A stretch of DNA of 64,000 bases from positions 806,001-870,000 of the forward strand of contig NZ_JADNQW010000005.1 of assembly GCF_015709455.1 (NCBI RefSeq). The letters run 5' to 3'. This document shows positions 27,655-36,819 of the stretch, in pieces. Below the pieces are notes generated by a model. The model was not told the DNA's origin and ran no database searches. It saw only the letters and a program-made list of their open reading frames with translations. Position 1 is the first letter of the stretch, and the number at the start of each line of letters is the position of its first letter. The stretch comes from Methylosinus sp. H3A. Its GTDB lineage: Bacteria > Pseudomonadota > Alphaproteobacteria > Rhizobiales > Beijerinckiaceae. Position numbers and translations under genes: made by a program.

Positions 27655-30138
27655 ATGTATAAGATCGCCTCCCAATATGGCGTCGTCACCGAATTTCGCG
27701 ATGTGGACGAGCTTTGTTTCACTTGGCAGGTCGAGGCTCCGGCCGGAGGCTTGCCGCCTTATGAGCAGATCGCGCTCGGCAGCCTCGGCCGGCTCGCCGA
27801 CGATGTGGCTCTGGCCGGGCGCCGGGACGATGGCGCGTTCGAATTTCTCTATGGCGGCGGCGCCTTCGAGGCCTGGCTGGGCGCGTCGCTGCGCGGCCTG
27901 CCGATCGACGGACTCGAACGCAATTTCCGTGACGCCATCGGCGACGCGCTCGAAGCGGCGCGCTCGCGCCGGACGCCGGCCGCGACGATCGCGCGCAGCA
28001 TTCGCGACGGGCTGGTGCGAACCCGCGAGATCGTCGCCTTTCCGCTCTCGAGCCATTGGGGCGTCACGCTGTTTCTGGTGTTCGCGCGCGAGCGCGCCTC
28101 GAAATATGATCTCGTCGACGCGATCTATCGCGCGACCGACGACGGGCTGGCGACGCTCGCCGCCGTCCACGCCGGACGCCGCATCGTCGACTTCGACATT
28201 GTGAGCCTCAACGCCAGCGCGAGCCGCCTGTTCGGCGGCGCGGAGCGCGACCTCCAATGGCGACGCCTCAGCGAGATCGTCCCCGCGTGGATGGCCAATG
28301 GAGCCTTCGAGCGGCTCTCGACCATTTTCCATTCGGCGATTCACGACACATTCGAGGTCTCGCATCGCGCGGCGGACGGCGGCGTTCTGCATCTGCGGCT
28401 CTCCGCCGCGCCTATGGGCGATCTCATCGGCGTGACGCTCACCGACATCACCGCGCTCAAGGCGCGCGAGGCCTCGTTCCGTCTGCTGTTCGAGAGCAAT
28501 CCCATGCCCATGTGGGTCCACGACCCGCAGAGCCTGCGCATCGTCGCCGTCAATGACGCGGCCGTCGCCCATTACGGCTATCCGCGCGAGCGTTTTCTCG
28601 GCTCGACCTTGTTCGATCTCTATGCGGAGGAGGAATGGCCGGCGGTGACGATCGCCCATGAAAATCCGGCGAATCGGCGTCCCTCCGACCGCGTCTGGGC
28701 CAATCGCACCGCGGATGGGCGCGCGATAAAGGTGCAGAATTACGCGCGCGAGATCATGTTCGACGATTCTCCGGCGATATTGCTCGCCATCGTCGACGTC
28801 ACCGAGCAGCGCGAGCAGGCCGCCCGCATCGCCCATCTCGCCCATCACGACCCGCTGACCGGCCTCGCCAATCGCGTGTTGTTCCGCATGCGCCTGACGG
28901 AAGGCTTGCAGCGGCTCGAGGGATCGGAGGATCGCCTTTCCGTGCTCTATCTCGATCTCGACGGATTCAAGGATGTGAACGACGCCTTCGGCCATCCGAT
29001 CGGCGACAGGCTGCTGATCGCCGTCGCCGAGCGGCTGCGTCACACTCTGGAGCCGGGGGATATCGTGGCGCGCGTCGGCGGCGACGAATTCGCCATCGTT
29101 CAATTCGGCGCCGGAGCGCCGGAGGCGGACCGGCTCGCCGAACGTATCGTGACGGAGGTGAGCCTCGCCTATGAGATCGACGGCCATGCGGCGACCGTCG
29201 GCGCGAGCGTCGGCATATCGGTTGCGCCGATCGACAGCGGCGACGCCGATATTCTGCTCAAGAACGCCGATATCGCGCTCTATCGCGCCAAGGCCGACGG
29301 GCGCGGCCTGCATCGTTTCTTCGAGCCGGAGATGGCGGCCTCCATCCTCGTGCGGCGCACGCTGGAGGCGGATCTGCGCCATGCGCTCCTCGTCGGCGAG
29401 TTCCAGATCTATTACCAGCCGCTCATCGATATCGAATCGGGCCGCATCGTCGCCGCCGAGGCTTTGCTGCGCTGGTTCCATCCCACCCGCGGCTCGGTTC
29501 CGCCCATCGATTTCATCCCCCTCGCCGAGGAGACCGGCCTCATCACGCCGATCGGCGAATGGGTGCTGCGCGAGGCCTGTCGCGAGGCGGCGAGCTGGTC
29601 GGAGCCGATCGGCGTCTGCGTCAATCTCTCGCCCGCGCAATTCCGCTCGCGCGCGCTGGCGGCGTCGGTTCTGTCGGCGCTGGCGACGAGCGGCCTCGCG
29701 CCGCAGCGGCTCGAGCTCGAGATCACCGAATCGGTGCTGCTCGCCGAAAATCAGGCCCATCTCGCCGTGCTGCACCAATTGCGCAGCCTCGGCGTGTGCA
29801 TATCGATGGATGATTTCGGCACCGGCTATTCGAGCCTGAGCTATCTGCGCTCCTTCCCCTTCGACAAGATCAAGATCGACCGCTCCTTCGTGAAGGAGTT
29901 GCCCGACAATCACGAATGCGGGGCGATCGTGCGCGCGGTGGCGGGGATCGGGCAGTGCCTCGGCGTCGCGACAGTGGCCGAGGGCGTGGAGACACACGAG
30001 CAATTGGCGCGTCTGCGCGAAGAAGGCTGCACACAGATGCAGGGCTTCCTGTTCAGCCGCCCGGCCCCGGCCGCCGAGATGCGTCGCATGCTCGCCGACC
30101 CCGGCGAGCGATGGGGAGAGGACGCGAGCGCGGCGTGA
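27655..30138 (+). CDS. PAS-GGDEF-EAL cyclic-di-GMP protein
   Basis: This 827-residue cytosolic signalling protein has an N-terminal part of about 170 residues without a recognised domain, two PAS-like modules (to about residue 390), then GGDEF and EAL domains. RVGGDEFAIV keeps the full GGDEF active site, with HLAHHDPLTGLANRVLF before it. AAEALLRWFHP keeps EAL, and ITESVLL, MDDFGTGYSSL, KIDRSF and VAEGVE keep the metal and catalytic residues, so both synthesis and hydrolysis look possible. It is a single gene divergent from cobT; the gap 27384-27654 is A/T-rich and probably holds both promoters. Confidence 0.95.
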   Translation: MYKIASQYGVVTEFRDVDELCFTWQVEAPAGGLPPYEQIALGSLGRLADDVALAGRRDDGAFEFLYGGGAFEAWLGASLRGLPIDGLERNFRDAIGDALEAARSRRTPAATIARSIRDGLVRTREIVAFPLSSHWGVTLFLVFARERASKYDLVDAIYRATDDGLATLAAVHAGRRIVDFDIVSLNASASRLFGGAERDLQWRRLSEIVPAWMANGAFERLSTIFHSAIHDTFEVSHRAADGGVLHLRLSAAPMGDLIGVTLTDITALKAREASFRLLFESNPMPMWVHDPQSLRIVAVNDAAVAHYGYPRERFLGSTLFDLYAEEEWPAVTIAHENPANRRPSDRVWANRTADGRAIKVQNYAREIMFDDSPAILLAIVDVTEQREQAARIAHLAHHDPLTGLANRVLFRMRLTEGLQRLEGSEDRLSVLYLDLDGFKDVNDAFGHPIGDRLLIAVAERLRHTLEPGDIVARVGGDEFAIVQFGAGAPEADRLAERIVTEVSLAYEIDGHAATVGASVGISVAPIDSGDADILLKNADIALYRAKADGRGLHRFFEPEMAASILVRRTLEADLRHALLVGEFQIYYQPLIDIESGRIVAAEALLRWFHPTRGSVPPIDFIPLAEETGLITPIGEWVLREACREAASWSEPIGVCVNLSPAQFRSRALAASVLSALATSGLAPQRLELEITESVLLAENQAHLAVLHQLRSLGVCISMDDFGTGYSSLSYLRSFPFDKIKIDRSFVKELPDNHECGAIVRAVAGIGQCLGVATVAEGVETHEQLARLREEGCTQMQGFLFSRPAPAAEMRRMLADPGERWGEDASAA

Positions 30139-30180
30139 GAATGCGCGCGTTCACCGCGCCGACGGCTGTAGCCACGGAAA

Positions 30181-30265
30181 TGGTGGGGGAAGTAGGACTC
30201 GAACCTACGAAGGCATAGCCAGCGGATTTACAGTCCGCCCCCTTTGCCGCTCGGGACATTCCCCC
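30181..30265 (-). tRNA. tRNA-Tyr (GUA)
   Basis: Read on the minus strand it begins GGGGGAATGTCCCGAGCGGC and ends TTCCCCC-ACCA, giving a perfect 7-bp acceptor stem with an encoded CCA. The anticodon loop CTGTAAA contains GTA, and a long variable arm marks a class II tRNA. GGTTCGAGTCC is the T-loop. Confidence 0.95.
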
Positions 30266-30336
30266 AGCTTCTCGACGGATCCTGAAAAGAACGGTCCCGC
30301 GAGCGACGGCCTCGCGAGAGGCCGGTGAAGCAGGCG

Positions 30337-30366
30337 CATATGGGGAATTTGCTCCCCCGCTGTCAA
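30337..30366 (-). promoter_or_regulatory. Probable promoter of tRNA-Tyr
   Basis: On the minus strand a perfect TTGACA (plus 30361-30366) lies 18 bp before CATATG (plus 30337-30342), about 70 bp upstream of the tRNA. The -10 box is weak. Confidence 0.5.
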
Positions 30367-30416
30367 CCTGAAAATGACAGCCGAAAACGACCAGGGCGTC
30401 GCCGCCCCCCGTCGGC

Positions 30417-31238
30417 TCAGGACTGGCTCTGGAACTGGCTCTGCGCGCGGGCGACGCTCACGCGCACCTCCATCGTCTCCTCGCCGCCGCCTGTGTGCGC
30501 CGCGCGGGTGGGCGCCGCGCCCAAATGATCGAGCGCGACGGCGACGCGCACATAGGTCTCGTCCGGAGAAGCGCCCCGCGTCGGATCGAAACCCACCCAG
30601 CCGAGCCCCGGTATATGGCTCTCCGCCCAGGCGTGGACGGCGGCGCCGGCGTCGGCGCGCAGGGCGTAGCCGGAGACGTAGCGCGAGGGAATCTCGAGGC
30701 TGCGCGCGCAGGCGATGAAGACATGCGCCAAATCCTGGGCCGCGCCGCGGCGGCGCGCGAAGACGTCGGCCGCAGCCACGGCGCCGCTCGCCGGCCCCTC
30801 CTCGACGACCAACGCCTCGTGCAGCGCGCCGACCAGACCGTGAAGCTTCGACAGCGCATCTGTGGGCCGCGAGCTCGCCTCGGCCGCGAAGTCGTAGATC
30901 GCCTGATCCGCCTCGGTCAGCGGCGTCTCACGCAGATAGAGCTCAGGGGGAAAACGCTCGATGGCGCCGCGCGCCACGCCGGCCGTGTCGAAGGTCTCGA
31001 CCGCGCCCTCCACCACAGTCGTCAGCGCCTCGAGCGGCCCCTCGACATAGATGTTATGCACGACATTGCCGAAGGCGTCCTCGCAGGCGCGCAGCCGGCA
31101 GTCGCGATCGACGTCGATCCGCCAGTCGAGAACATGCTGACCATCGTAATTGCGAGGCGTCAGCGCCAGTTTCTGAATCGCCGCCTTGGCGGGCTCGGCA
31201 TATCGATAGATCGTCTCGCGCCTGACTCTTATATGCAT
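30417..31238 (-). CDS. Transglutaminase-like protein lacking the catalytic cysteine
   Basis: This 273-residue protein has the bacterial transglutaminase N-terminal region (HIRVRRETIYRY, LTPRNYDGQHV) and the transglutaminase core. His202 (AVHAWAE) and Asp218 (VGFDPTRG) of the triad are present, but the Cys position in the usual GVCQDxAH reads GAAQDLAH, with Ala167. It is therefore probably not a normal transglutaminase. It is the last gene of a three-gene unit with the alpha-E and ATP-grasp proteins, a widespread bacterial trio of unclear function. ATG 31238 is preferred to TTG 31250. Confidence 0.9.
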   Translation of the reverse strand: MHIRVRRETIYRYAEPAKAAIQKLALTPRNYDGQHVLDWRIDVDRDCRLRACEDAFGNVVHNIYVEGPLEALTTVVEGAVETFDTAGVARGAIERFPPELYLRETPLTEADQAIYDFAAEASSRPTDALSKLHGLVGALHEALVVEEGPASGAVAAADVFARRRGAAQDLAHVFIACARSLEIPSRYVSGYALRADAGAAVHAWAESHIPGLGWVGFDPTRGASPDETYVRVAVALDHLGAAPTRAAHTGGGEETMEVRVSVARAQSQFQSQS

Positions 31239-31286
31239 CTCGCACCGCAAAGGGAGCTTCGAGGCGTCGCTCCGACGAGCGGCATT

Positions 31287-32228
31287 CTAGAAAAGATACT
31301 GCTCCGACACCAGGGCCCCCAGCCGTTGATTATCGGCGATGAAAACCTGGATGAAATCGTGCAGCCCATTGTGGAAGACGCTCTCGATCGTGGCATGCTC
31401 GAGCTGGCCGAACACGGTCCGCGCATGACGCTGCGCCGGCCCGTGCTTGCCATGGGATTTGCCGAGACGGTCGAGGTTCTGCACCACGCTCTCATAACAG
31501 GCGATCAGCGAGCGCGGCATTTCCGGCCGCAGGATCAGGAGATCGGCGACGAGCCAGGGCTTCAGACTGTCACGATAGACCCAATGATAAGCGGTGTGAG
31601 CAGAGACGGCGCGCAGGATCGCCGTCCATTGGAAATAGTCGAGCGAGCCGCCGACCGCCTCCGTCTCCGGCAGCAGCACGTGATATTTCACGTCGAGCAG
31701 GCGCGCCGTATTGTCGGCGCGCTCGAGATAGAGGCCGACGCGCGAGAACCAATAGGCGTCGTTGCGCAGCATGGTCCGATGCGCGCCGCCGTCATAGGCG
31801 GCGGAGACCTGCTTCACGAAATCGAGAAAGCGCGTCACCTCCTCGGCGGAGCGGCTCGCCTGCTCGAAGGCCTTGAGCTCGAGGAAGGCGCCGTTGATCG
31901 CCTCCCACATCTCCACTGTGAGCGCTGTGCGAACCGCGCGGGCGTTGACGCGCGCGAGCTCGATGCAATTGCGGATCGAGCTCGGATTATCCGGCGAGAA
32001 AGCCAGGAATTGCGTGACATTGGCCTCGTCGACCGTCAGCCCCGCCGCGTGAAAGGCGGGCGCGGCGCCGGAGGAGAGCAGCGCGCTCTCCCATTCCGTC
32101 TCCACGCCGCCATAGGCGCGGGGAAGCGTGGCGAGGCGCCTGGACGCCTGCAGTATGCGCGCGAGGAAATCCGCGCGTTCCATATATCGGGCCAGCCAGA
32201 AGAGGTTGTCTGCGGTGCGTGAGAGCAT
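31287..32228 (-). CDS. Alpha-E domain protein
   Basis: This 313-residue all-helical protein begins LSRTADNLFWLARYMERAD, the signature of the alpha-E family (DUF403), with YWFSRVGLYLERADNTARLLD as the internal second copy of the motif. The biochemical role is unknown. Family members travel with circularly permuted ATP-grasp and transglutaminase-like proteins, as here, and a peptide-modifying system has been proposed from context. It is soluble, with no signal peptide. Confidence 0.93.
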   Translation of the reverse strand: MLSRTADNLFWLARYMERADFLARILQASRRLATLPRAYGGVETEWESALLSSGAAPAFHAAGLTVDEANVTQFLAFSPDNPSSIRNCIELARVNARAVRTALTVEMWEAINGAFLELKAFEQASRSAEEVTRFLDFVKQVSAAYDGGAHRTMLRNDAYWFSRVGLYLERADNTARLLDVKYHVLLPETEAVGGSLDYFQWTAILRAVSAHTAYHWVYRDSLKPWLVADLLILRPEMPRSLIACYESVVQNLDRLGKSHGKHGPAQRHARTVFGQLEHATIESVFHNGLHDFIQVFIADNQRLGALVSEQYLF

Positions 32229-32270
32229 GAGATCCCGTCGTTTCGGCGCGCTGTTCTTACTGCGAATTCG

Positions 32271-33716
32271 TCATGCGCGCGCGAGCGGCGCGTCGTCGAT
32301 GATCCATGTGTCCTTGGTTCCGCCGCCCTGGCTGGAATTCACGACGAGAGAATTCTCCGTCATGGCGACGCGCGTCAAGCCGCCGGGCACCACGCTCGCG
32401 CCATTGGGGCCATAGAGCACGAAAGGCCTCAGATCGACATGGCGGGGCGCGACGCCGCTCGCCACCGACACCGGGCAGGTGGAGAGCGCGAGCGTCGGCT
32501 GGGCGATGAAATTTGTGGGATTGTCGGCGAGCTTCTCGGCGAATTCCGCTATCTGCGCCTTTGTGGCGTGGGGACCGACGAGCATGCCATAGCCGCCGGA
32601 GCCATTGACCTCCTTCACCACCAGCTCGTCCAGATGGTCGAGAACATAGCGAAGCGCCTCCTTCTCACGGCAGCGCCAGGTGGGGACGTTCTTCAGCAGC
32701 GGCTCCTCGCCGAGATAGAAGCGAATCACCTCCGGCATATAGGTGTAAATCGCCTTGTCATCGGCCACGCCCGTGCCGACTGCATTGGCGAGCGTCACAT
32801 TGCCTGCATGATAGGCGCCCATCAGACCGGCGACGCCCAAAGCGGAATCGGGGCGGAAAGCGAGCGGGTCGAGGAAGTCGTCGTCGAGACGGCGATAGAT
32901 CACATCGACCCGGCGCGGCCCCTCCGTGGTTCGCATGAAGACGACGTCGTCCTTGACGAAGAGATCGCGCCCCTCGACCAGCTCGATCCCGAGCTTGTCG
33001 GCGAGGAAGGAATGTTCATAGAAGGCTGAATTATATTGGCCGGGCGTCAGCAGCACGCTCACCGGATCGGCCCCCGCTCCGCGCGGCGCGGCGGAGCGCA
33101 GCGTGGCGAGCAGCTGATCGGGATAATTCTCGATCGGCGCGACGCGGTGGAGCGCGAAGAGATCCGGCAGGAGCCGCATCATCACTTCGCGATTCTCCAG
33201 CATATAAGAGACGCCCGACGGCGTGCGGGCGTTGTCCTCCAGCACGAAGAAGCCGTCATCGTCGGTGCGGATGATGTCGATGCCGGCGATATGCACGAAA
33301 ATATCATGCGGCACGCGGCGTCCGGCCATCTCCGGCCGGAAGGCGGGATTGCGATAGACGAGCTCGGACGGAACGACGCCCGCCTTCAATATTTCGCCGG
33401 GGCCGTAGAGATCGGCCAAGAACAGATTCAACGCCTTCACACGCTGGATCAGCCCTTTCTCGAGCTGGGCCCATTCGGCGCGCGCGATGATGCGCGGCAG
33501 AATGTCGAAGGGGATGAGCCGCTCGGTCGCCTCCTGCGATCCATAGACGGCGAAGGTGATGCCGATGCGCCGAAACAGCAATTCGGCCTGCGCCCGGCGC
33601 GAGGCCAGGAATTCCGGCTCGACCGAGGCCAGCCATTTGGAAAGCTTTTCGTATGGCAGGCGGATCAGCCCGTCGACACCGCTCATTTCGTCGAATTGCG
33701 CCACCTTCGAAAGCAC
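32271..33716 (-). CDS. Circularly permuted type 2 ATP-grasp protein
   Basis: This 481-residue protein has DDDGFFVLEDNARTPSGVSY and VVKEVNGSGGYGMLVG, the permuted ATP-grasp motifs, and ends RVAMTENSLVVNSSQGGGTKDTW, the DUF404/407 terminus. It probably makes an amide or peptide bond using ATP, with unknown substrate. GTG 33716 is chosen because GAGGGAGAG lies about 8 bp upstream; the longer in-frame ATG 33827 adds a low-quality leader. It is the first gene of the trio. Confidence 0.93.
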   Translation of the reverse strand: MLSKVAQFDEMSGVDGLIRLPYEKLSKWLASVEPEFLASRRAQAELLFRRIGITFAVYGSQEATERLIPFDILPRIIARAEWAQLEKGLIQRVKALNLFLADLYGPGEILKAGVVPSELVYRNPAFRPEMAGRRVPHDIFVHIAGIDIIRTDDDGFFVLEDNARTPSGVSYMLENREVMMRLLPDLFALHRVAPIENYPDQLLATLRSAAPRGAGADPVSVLLTPGQYNSAFYEHSFLADKLGIELVEGRDLFVKDDVVFMRTTEGPRRVDVIYRRLDDDFLDPLAFRPDSALGVAGLMGAYHAGNVTLANAVGTGVADDKAIYTYMPEVIRFYLGEEPLLKNVPTWRCREKEALRYVLDHLDELVVKEVNGSGGYGMLVGPHATKAQIAEFAEKLADNPTNFIAQPTLALSTCPVSVASGVAPRHVDLRPFVLYGPNGASVVPGGLTRVAMTENSLVVNSSQGGGTKDTWIIDDAPLARA

Positions 33717-34539
33717 GTTCTCGCTCTCCCTCGGGTTTCGGCGAACGGCCGCTCGCGCCGGCGCTGCGCCTTTGTGACAAGGCGTGGCAAGAAGCGAGCC
33801 AGATGACGAAAGCGTCGCCGATGGCAAGCCCGCTCACTCTATCTTCTAGTCCGATAATCGTTGACAAGCCATGCGACGCGGATCAGAAGCAAAACCGTCG
33901 GCGCGATTTTCGGTCGCACGACTCAACCGACCCTTGCGAAGGACTCATGGGCAGTAGCCGCTATGGCGCCGTCGCCGCAGCCTCGTCTGCGCGCGCCGCG
34001 CCGCACTCGAAAGAAACCCGCGGCCGCAAGGACCGCGTGAGAGGCGTCGCCCGAGCCTGAGGCTCCCACCCGCGCCCGCTCACGCCTTCGGCCGCGACAA
34101 CGGCCAGAAGGACGAGAGCGATGATGATTTTCCCCCGCCCCTATCCCTCCCTCCGCATGCGCTCTGCGCGCCGCGGAGGCGCAATCATTCCAGTCGCCGC
34201 GCCGGCGGACCTCGGTAACCTGCGCATCATTGGACGCCGCAGGCCCGCCGCCGCCTGGACGATCGACCCCGCCTCCCACCGGCCCGTTTGTCTCTGGGGC
34301 TCGCAGGCGGAAGAATTCGGCCGCGGCGAGGACGAGGACGCGCAGAGTCGCCCTCGAAGCTTCCGCCGTCATATCGCGCGATACGACGCGCTTTCCGTTC
34401 CGCCGGCGCGGTCCATTCGCGTCATCAAAGTTTCATGTCGCTGAACTGTAACGGTCGCGCTCGTACGTTTTCCGCTTTCGCGCGTGCGACAAGAAACTCT
34501 GCCAATATACGAATCGCGTAAGAGACCGACGACGAGCCG
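33717..34539. other. Long intergenic region between the ATP-grasp gene and the porin
   Basis: It separates the divergent ATP-grasp gene and the porin. No RNA gene or mobile element is visible. The only frame with some protein character lies at 34121-34444. The region presumably holds the promoters of both flanking genes, but I see no boxes good enough to call. Confidence 0.5.
34121..34444 (+). CDS. Doubtful small basic protein
   Basis: This is a 107-residue frame starting with ATG 34121. Only the centre looks like protein: RIIGRRRPAAAWTIDPASHRPVCLWG resembles the tail of small alphaproteobacterial hypothetical proteins (W.IDP.tgR..C.W). The rest is Arg-rich and compatible with random GC-rich DNA. 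No clear ribosome-binding site is present. Confidence 0.25.
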   Translation: MMIFPRPYPSLRMRSARRGGAIIPVAAPADLGNLRIIGRRRPAAAWTIDPASHRPVCLWGSQAEEFGRGEDEDAQSRPRSFRRHIARYDALSVPPARSIRVIKVSCR

Positions 34540-36777
34540 ATGAAGCCCAAATGCCTCGCCACTCTGGCGACGCTGACTCTCGCGTACAGCTGCGCGAGCC
34601 CGTCGGCGGCCGCCGACAAGCCGTCCGAGACCAGCGCCCCGCCCGCTTTCACCTGGGCGGGGCTGCATATCGGATTGAACGCCGGCGCCGGCCTTCCGAT
34701 AGTGAGCGGCGGCGCGCTGGAGGCGGGCAGCGGCTTCACGAGCCGCGCCTTCGATCTCCCCGCGCCGAATCGTGATCGCGCCGGAGCGAGCTTCGGCGCG
34801 CAGATCGGCTATGACTGGCAGCACGGCCCCTGGGTCTATGGGCTCGAAACCGATCTGAATTTTCTGGGGCTTCGCCGCGCCTCCACCGGCGTCTTTCCGG
34901 CGCCCGCCGCCTATCGGCCGCTCGGGATCACCGCCTATGGGCTGACATCGGACGAGAACGGCGATTATTTCGCCAGCATTCGCGCCCGCCTCGGCTACGC
35001 CGTCGACCGCACGCTGTTCTATGCGACCGGCGGCGTCGCGGCCGGCGGCGGGCGCGGCGCGTCGAACCTCGTTTTCTATGACGCGGGGCCGCTCGGCCTC
35101 TTCTTCGCGCCGGTCTCGAAATCCTCGCGCATGAAATATGCCGTCGGCGCCGGCGTCGAATATGCGCTCTACGACCATCTCTCCGCGCGGCTAGAATATG
35201 TCTATCTGAACCAGCAATTGCAGAACCGCGTCTATGACAATAATTTCTCGTTTCAATTCGCTGCGCGCCAGCGCAGCGAAGCGCATGTGCTGCGGCTCGG
35301 CCTGAATTATCGTTTCGATCCGCAGGACGAAGCGCGCGGGAACGAAGCGAGGAGCGACGAGGACAAGACAGCCGACGAGCGCGGGAACGAGTCCCCGAGC
35401 AAGGACGCCGAAGCGAAAAAACGCGGCGCCGAAAAAGCGAAAAGCGCGGACAAGGGAAAAGAAAAAGAAAAGAACGACGAGAAGTCGAAGAACGACGAGG
35501 AGCGCTACAGCTTTCACGGCCAGACGACCGCCGTGCTGCAGGGCTATCCCAAATTCCCGGCGCTCTACTCGGGCTCGCACAGCTTTCCGCCCAAGGGCCT
35601 CGCCGACGCGGGCACGACGAGCAATCTCTTCTTCGGCATGCGGCTGTGGCGCGGCGCCGCCGTCTATCTCAATCCGGAGATCGACATGGGCTATGGCCTC
35701 GCCAATTCCGTCGGCGCCGCCTCCTATGTCAACGGCGCCGTCGCGAAAGTCGGACGCGCCGCCCCCTATATGCGCTTCCAGCGTTATTTCCTGCGCCAGA
35801 TCATCGGTCTCGACGGCGGCGAGAAGGTCGAGGATCCCGAGACGGGCTCCTTCAACGAAGTGCTGGAATCGACGCAGAACCAGCTCTCCGGCAAGGTCGA
35901 CAAGGATCGGCTGATCCTCACCATCGGCAAATTCAGCGTGCCTGATATTTTCGACGACAATAAATACGCCCACGACCCGACGACGGGCTTCTTGAACTTC
36001 GGCGTGAACACGCTCGGCGCCTTCGACTACGCCGCCGATTCCTGGGGCTACACCTATGGCGCCGCGCTCGAGTGGAAGCAGGATTGGTGGACCGCGCGCG
36101 GCGGCCTGTTCCAGCTCTCGGAAATTCCGAACGGCCCCTCTATCGAGCCGCAGATCGGCCGCCAATTCATGGGCGTCGCCGAATTCGAGGCGCGCTATGA
36201 TCTCTTCGATCAGCCGGGCGTGATCAAATTCCTGGCCTTCGCCGACAATGGCAATCTCGCCAAGGTGCAGAACGCCATCGACTTCGCTTATCTCGCCGGC
36301 AGTTTTCCGCCGGATGTGAACAATCCATGGATTCGCAAGCGCCATGTCAAAGTCGGCGGCGGCGTCAATGTGCAGCAGCAGCTCTCCAAGGAGATCGGCT
36401 TCTTCCTGCGCGCCAGCATGTCGGACGGCCGCTTCGAGACGGTCGACTACACCGACATAGACCGCTCGCTCTCGACCGGCTTCACCGCGGCCGGCGCGCT
36501 CTGGGGCCGCGACAAGGACGAGATCGGCGGCGCCATGGTGTTCTCCGGCCTCGCCGGCCCGCGCGTGAGCTATTTCGACCTCGGCGGAACCAGCGTCTAT
36601 ATCGGCGACGGCGGCCTCTCCTACGCCGGCGAAAAAGTGCTGGAGACCTATTACAAATACAATGTTCGCGACGGCGTCGAGCTGACGCTCGACTATCAGC
36701 TCATCGGCAATCCCGCGCATAATGCCGCGCGCGGGCCGATCAATATCTTCGGCCTGCGGCTGCACGCGCAGTTTTGA
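34540..36777 (+). CDS. Outer-membrane two-barrel protein: Omp25-like barrel fused to an OprB-type porin
   Basis: This is a 745-residue protein with a signal peptide (cut near SAAA). Residues about 35-265 form an 8-strand Omp25/surface-antigen type barrel (FTWAGLHIGLNAG, IGYDWQHGPWVYGLETDLNF, GLNYRF). Residues about 266-325 are an extremely charged Lys/Glu/Asp linker. The remainder is an OprB-like carbohydrate-selective porin (FHGQTTAVLQGY, LYLNPEID-type strand, GKFSVPDIFDDN, end FGLRLHAQF with terminal Phe). It sits just upstream of hupU, but no functional link is evident. Confidence 0.85.
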   Translation: MKPKCLATLATLTLAYSCASPSAAADKPSETSAPPAFTWAGLHIGLNAGAGLPIVSGGALEAGSGFTSRAFDLPAPNRDRAGASFGAQIGYDWQHGPWVYGLETDLNFLGLRRASTGVFPAPAAYRPLGITAYGLTSDENGDYFASIRARLGYAVDRTLFYATGGVAAGGGRGASNLVFYDAGPLGLFFAPVSKSSRMKYAVGAGVEYALYDHLSARLEYVYLNQQLQNRVYDNNFSFQFAARQRSEAHVLRLGLNYRFDPQDEARGNEARSDEDKTADERGNESPSKDAEAKKRGAEKAKSADKGKEKEKNDEKSKNDEERYSFHGQTTAVLQGYPKFPALYSGSHSFPPKGLADAGTTSNLFFGMRLWRGAAVYLNPEIDMGYGLANSVGAASYVNGAVAKVGRAAPYMRFQRYFLRQIIGLDGGEKVEDPETGSFNEVLESTQNQLSGKVDKDRLILTIGKFSVPDIFDDNKYAHDPTTGFLNFGVNTLGAFDYAADSWGYTYGAALEWKQDWWTARGGLFQLSEIPNGPSIEPQIGRQFMGVAEFEARYDLFDQPGVIKFLAFADNGNLAKVQNAIDFAYLAGSFPPDVNNPWIRKRHVKVGGGVNVQQQLSKEIGFFLRASMSDGRFETVDYTDIDRSLSTGFTAAGALWGRDKDEIGGAMVFSGLAGPRVSYFDLGGTSVYIGDGGLSYAGEKVLETYYKYNVRDGVELTLDYQLIGNPAHNAARGPINIFGLRLHAQF

Positions 36778-36819
36778 AGATTTGGGCGCCGTCGCCGATT
36801 GTTCTACAATCACCGCCCG

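Noticed and set aside
27607..30003. Long open frame antisense to the GGDEF/EAL gene
   Set aside because: The plus-strand gene has intact GGDEF and EAL motifs; the antisense frame has none.
33923..34372. Minus-strand frame of 149 codons in the gap before the porin
   Set aside because: Arg/Ala/Gly-rich, no ribosome site, no family pattern.
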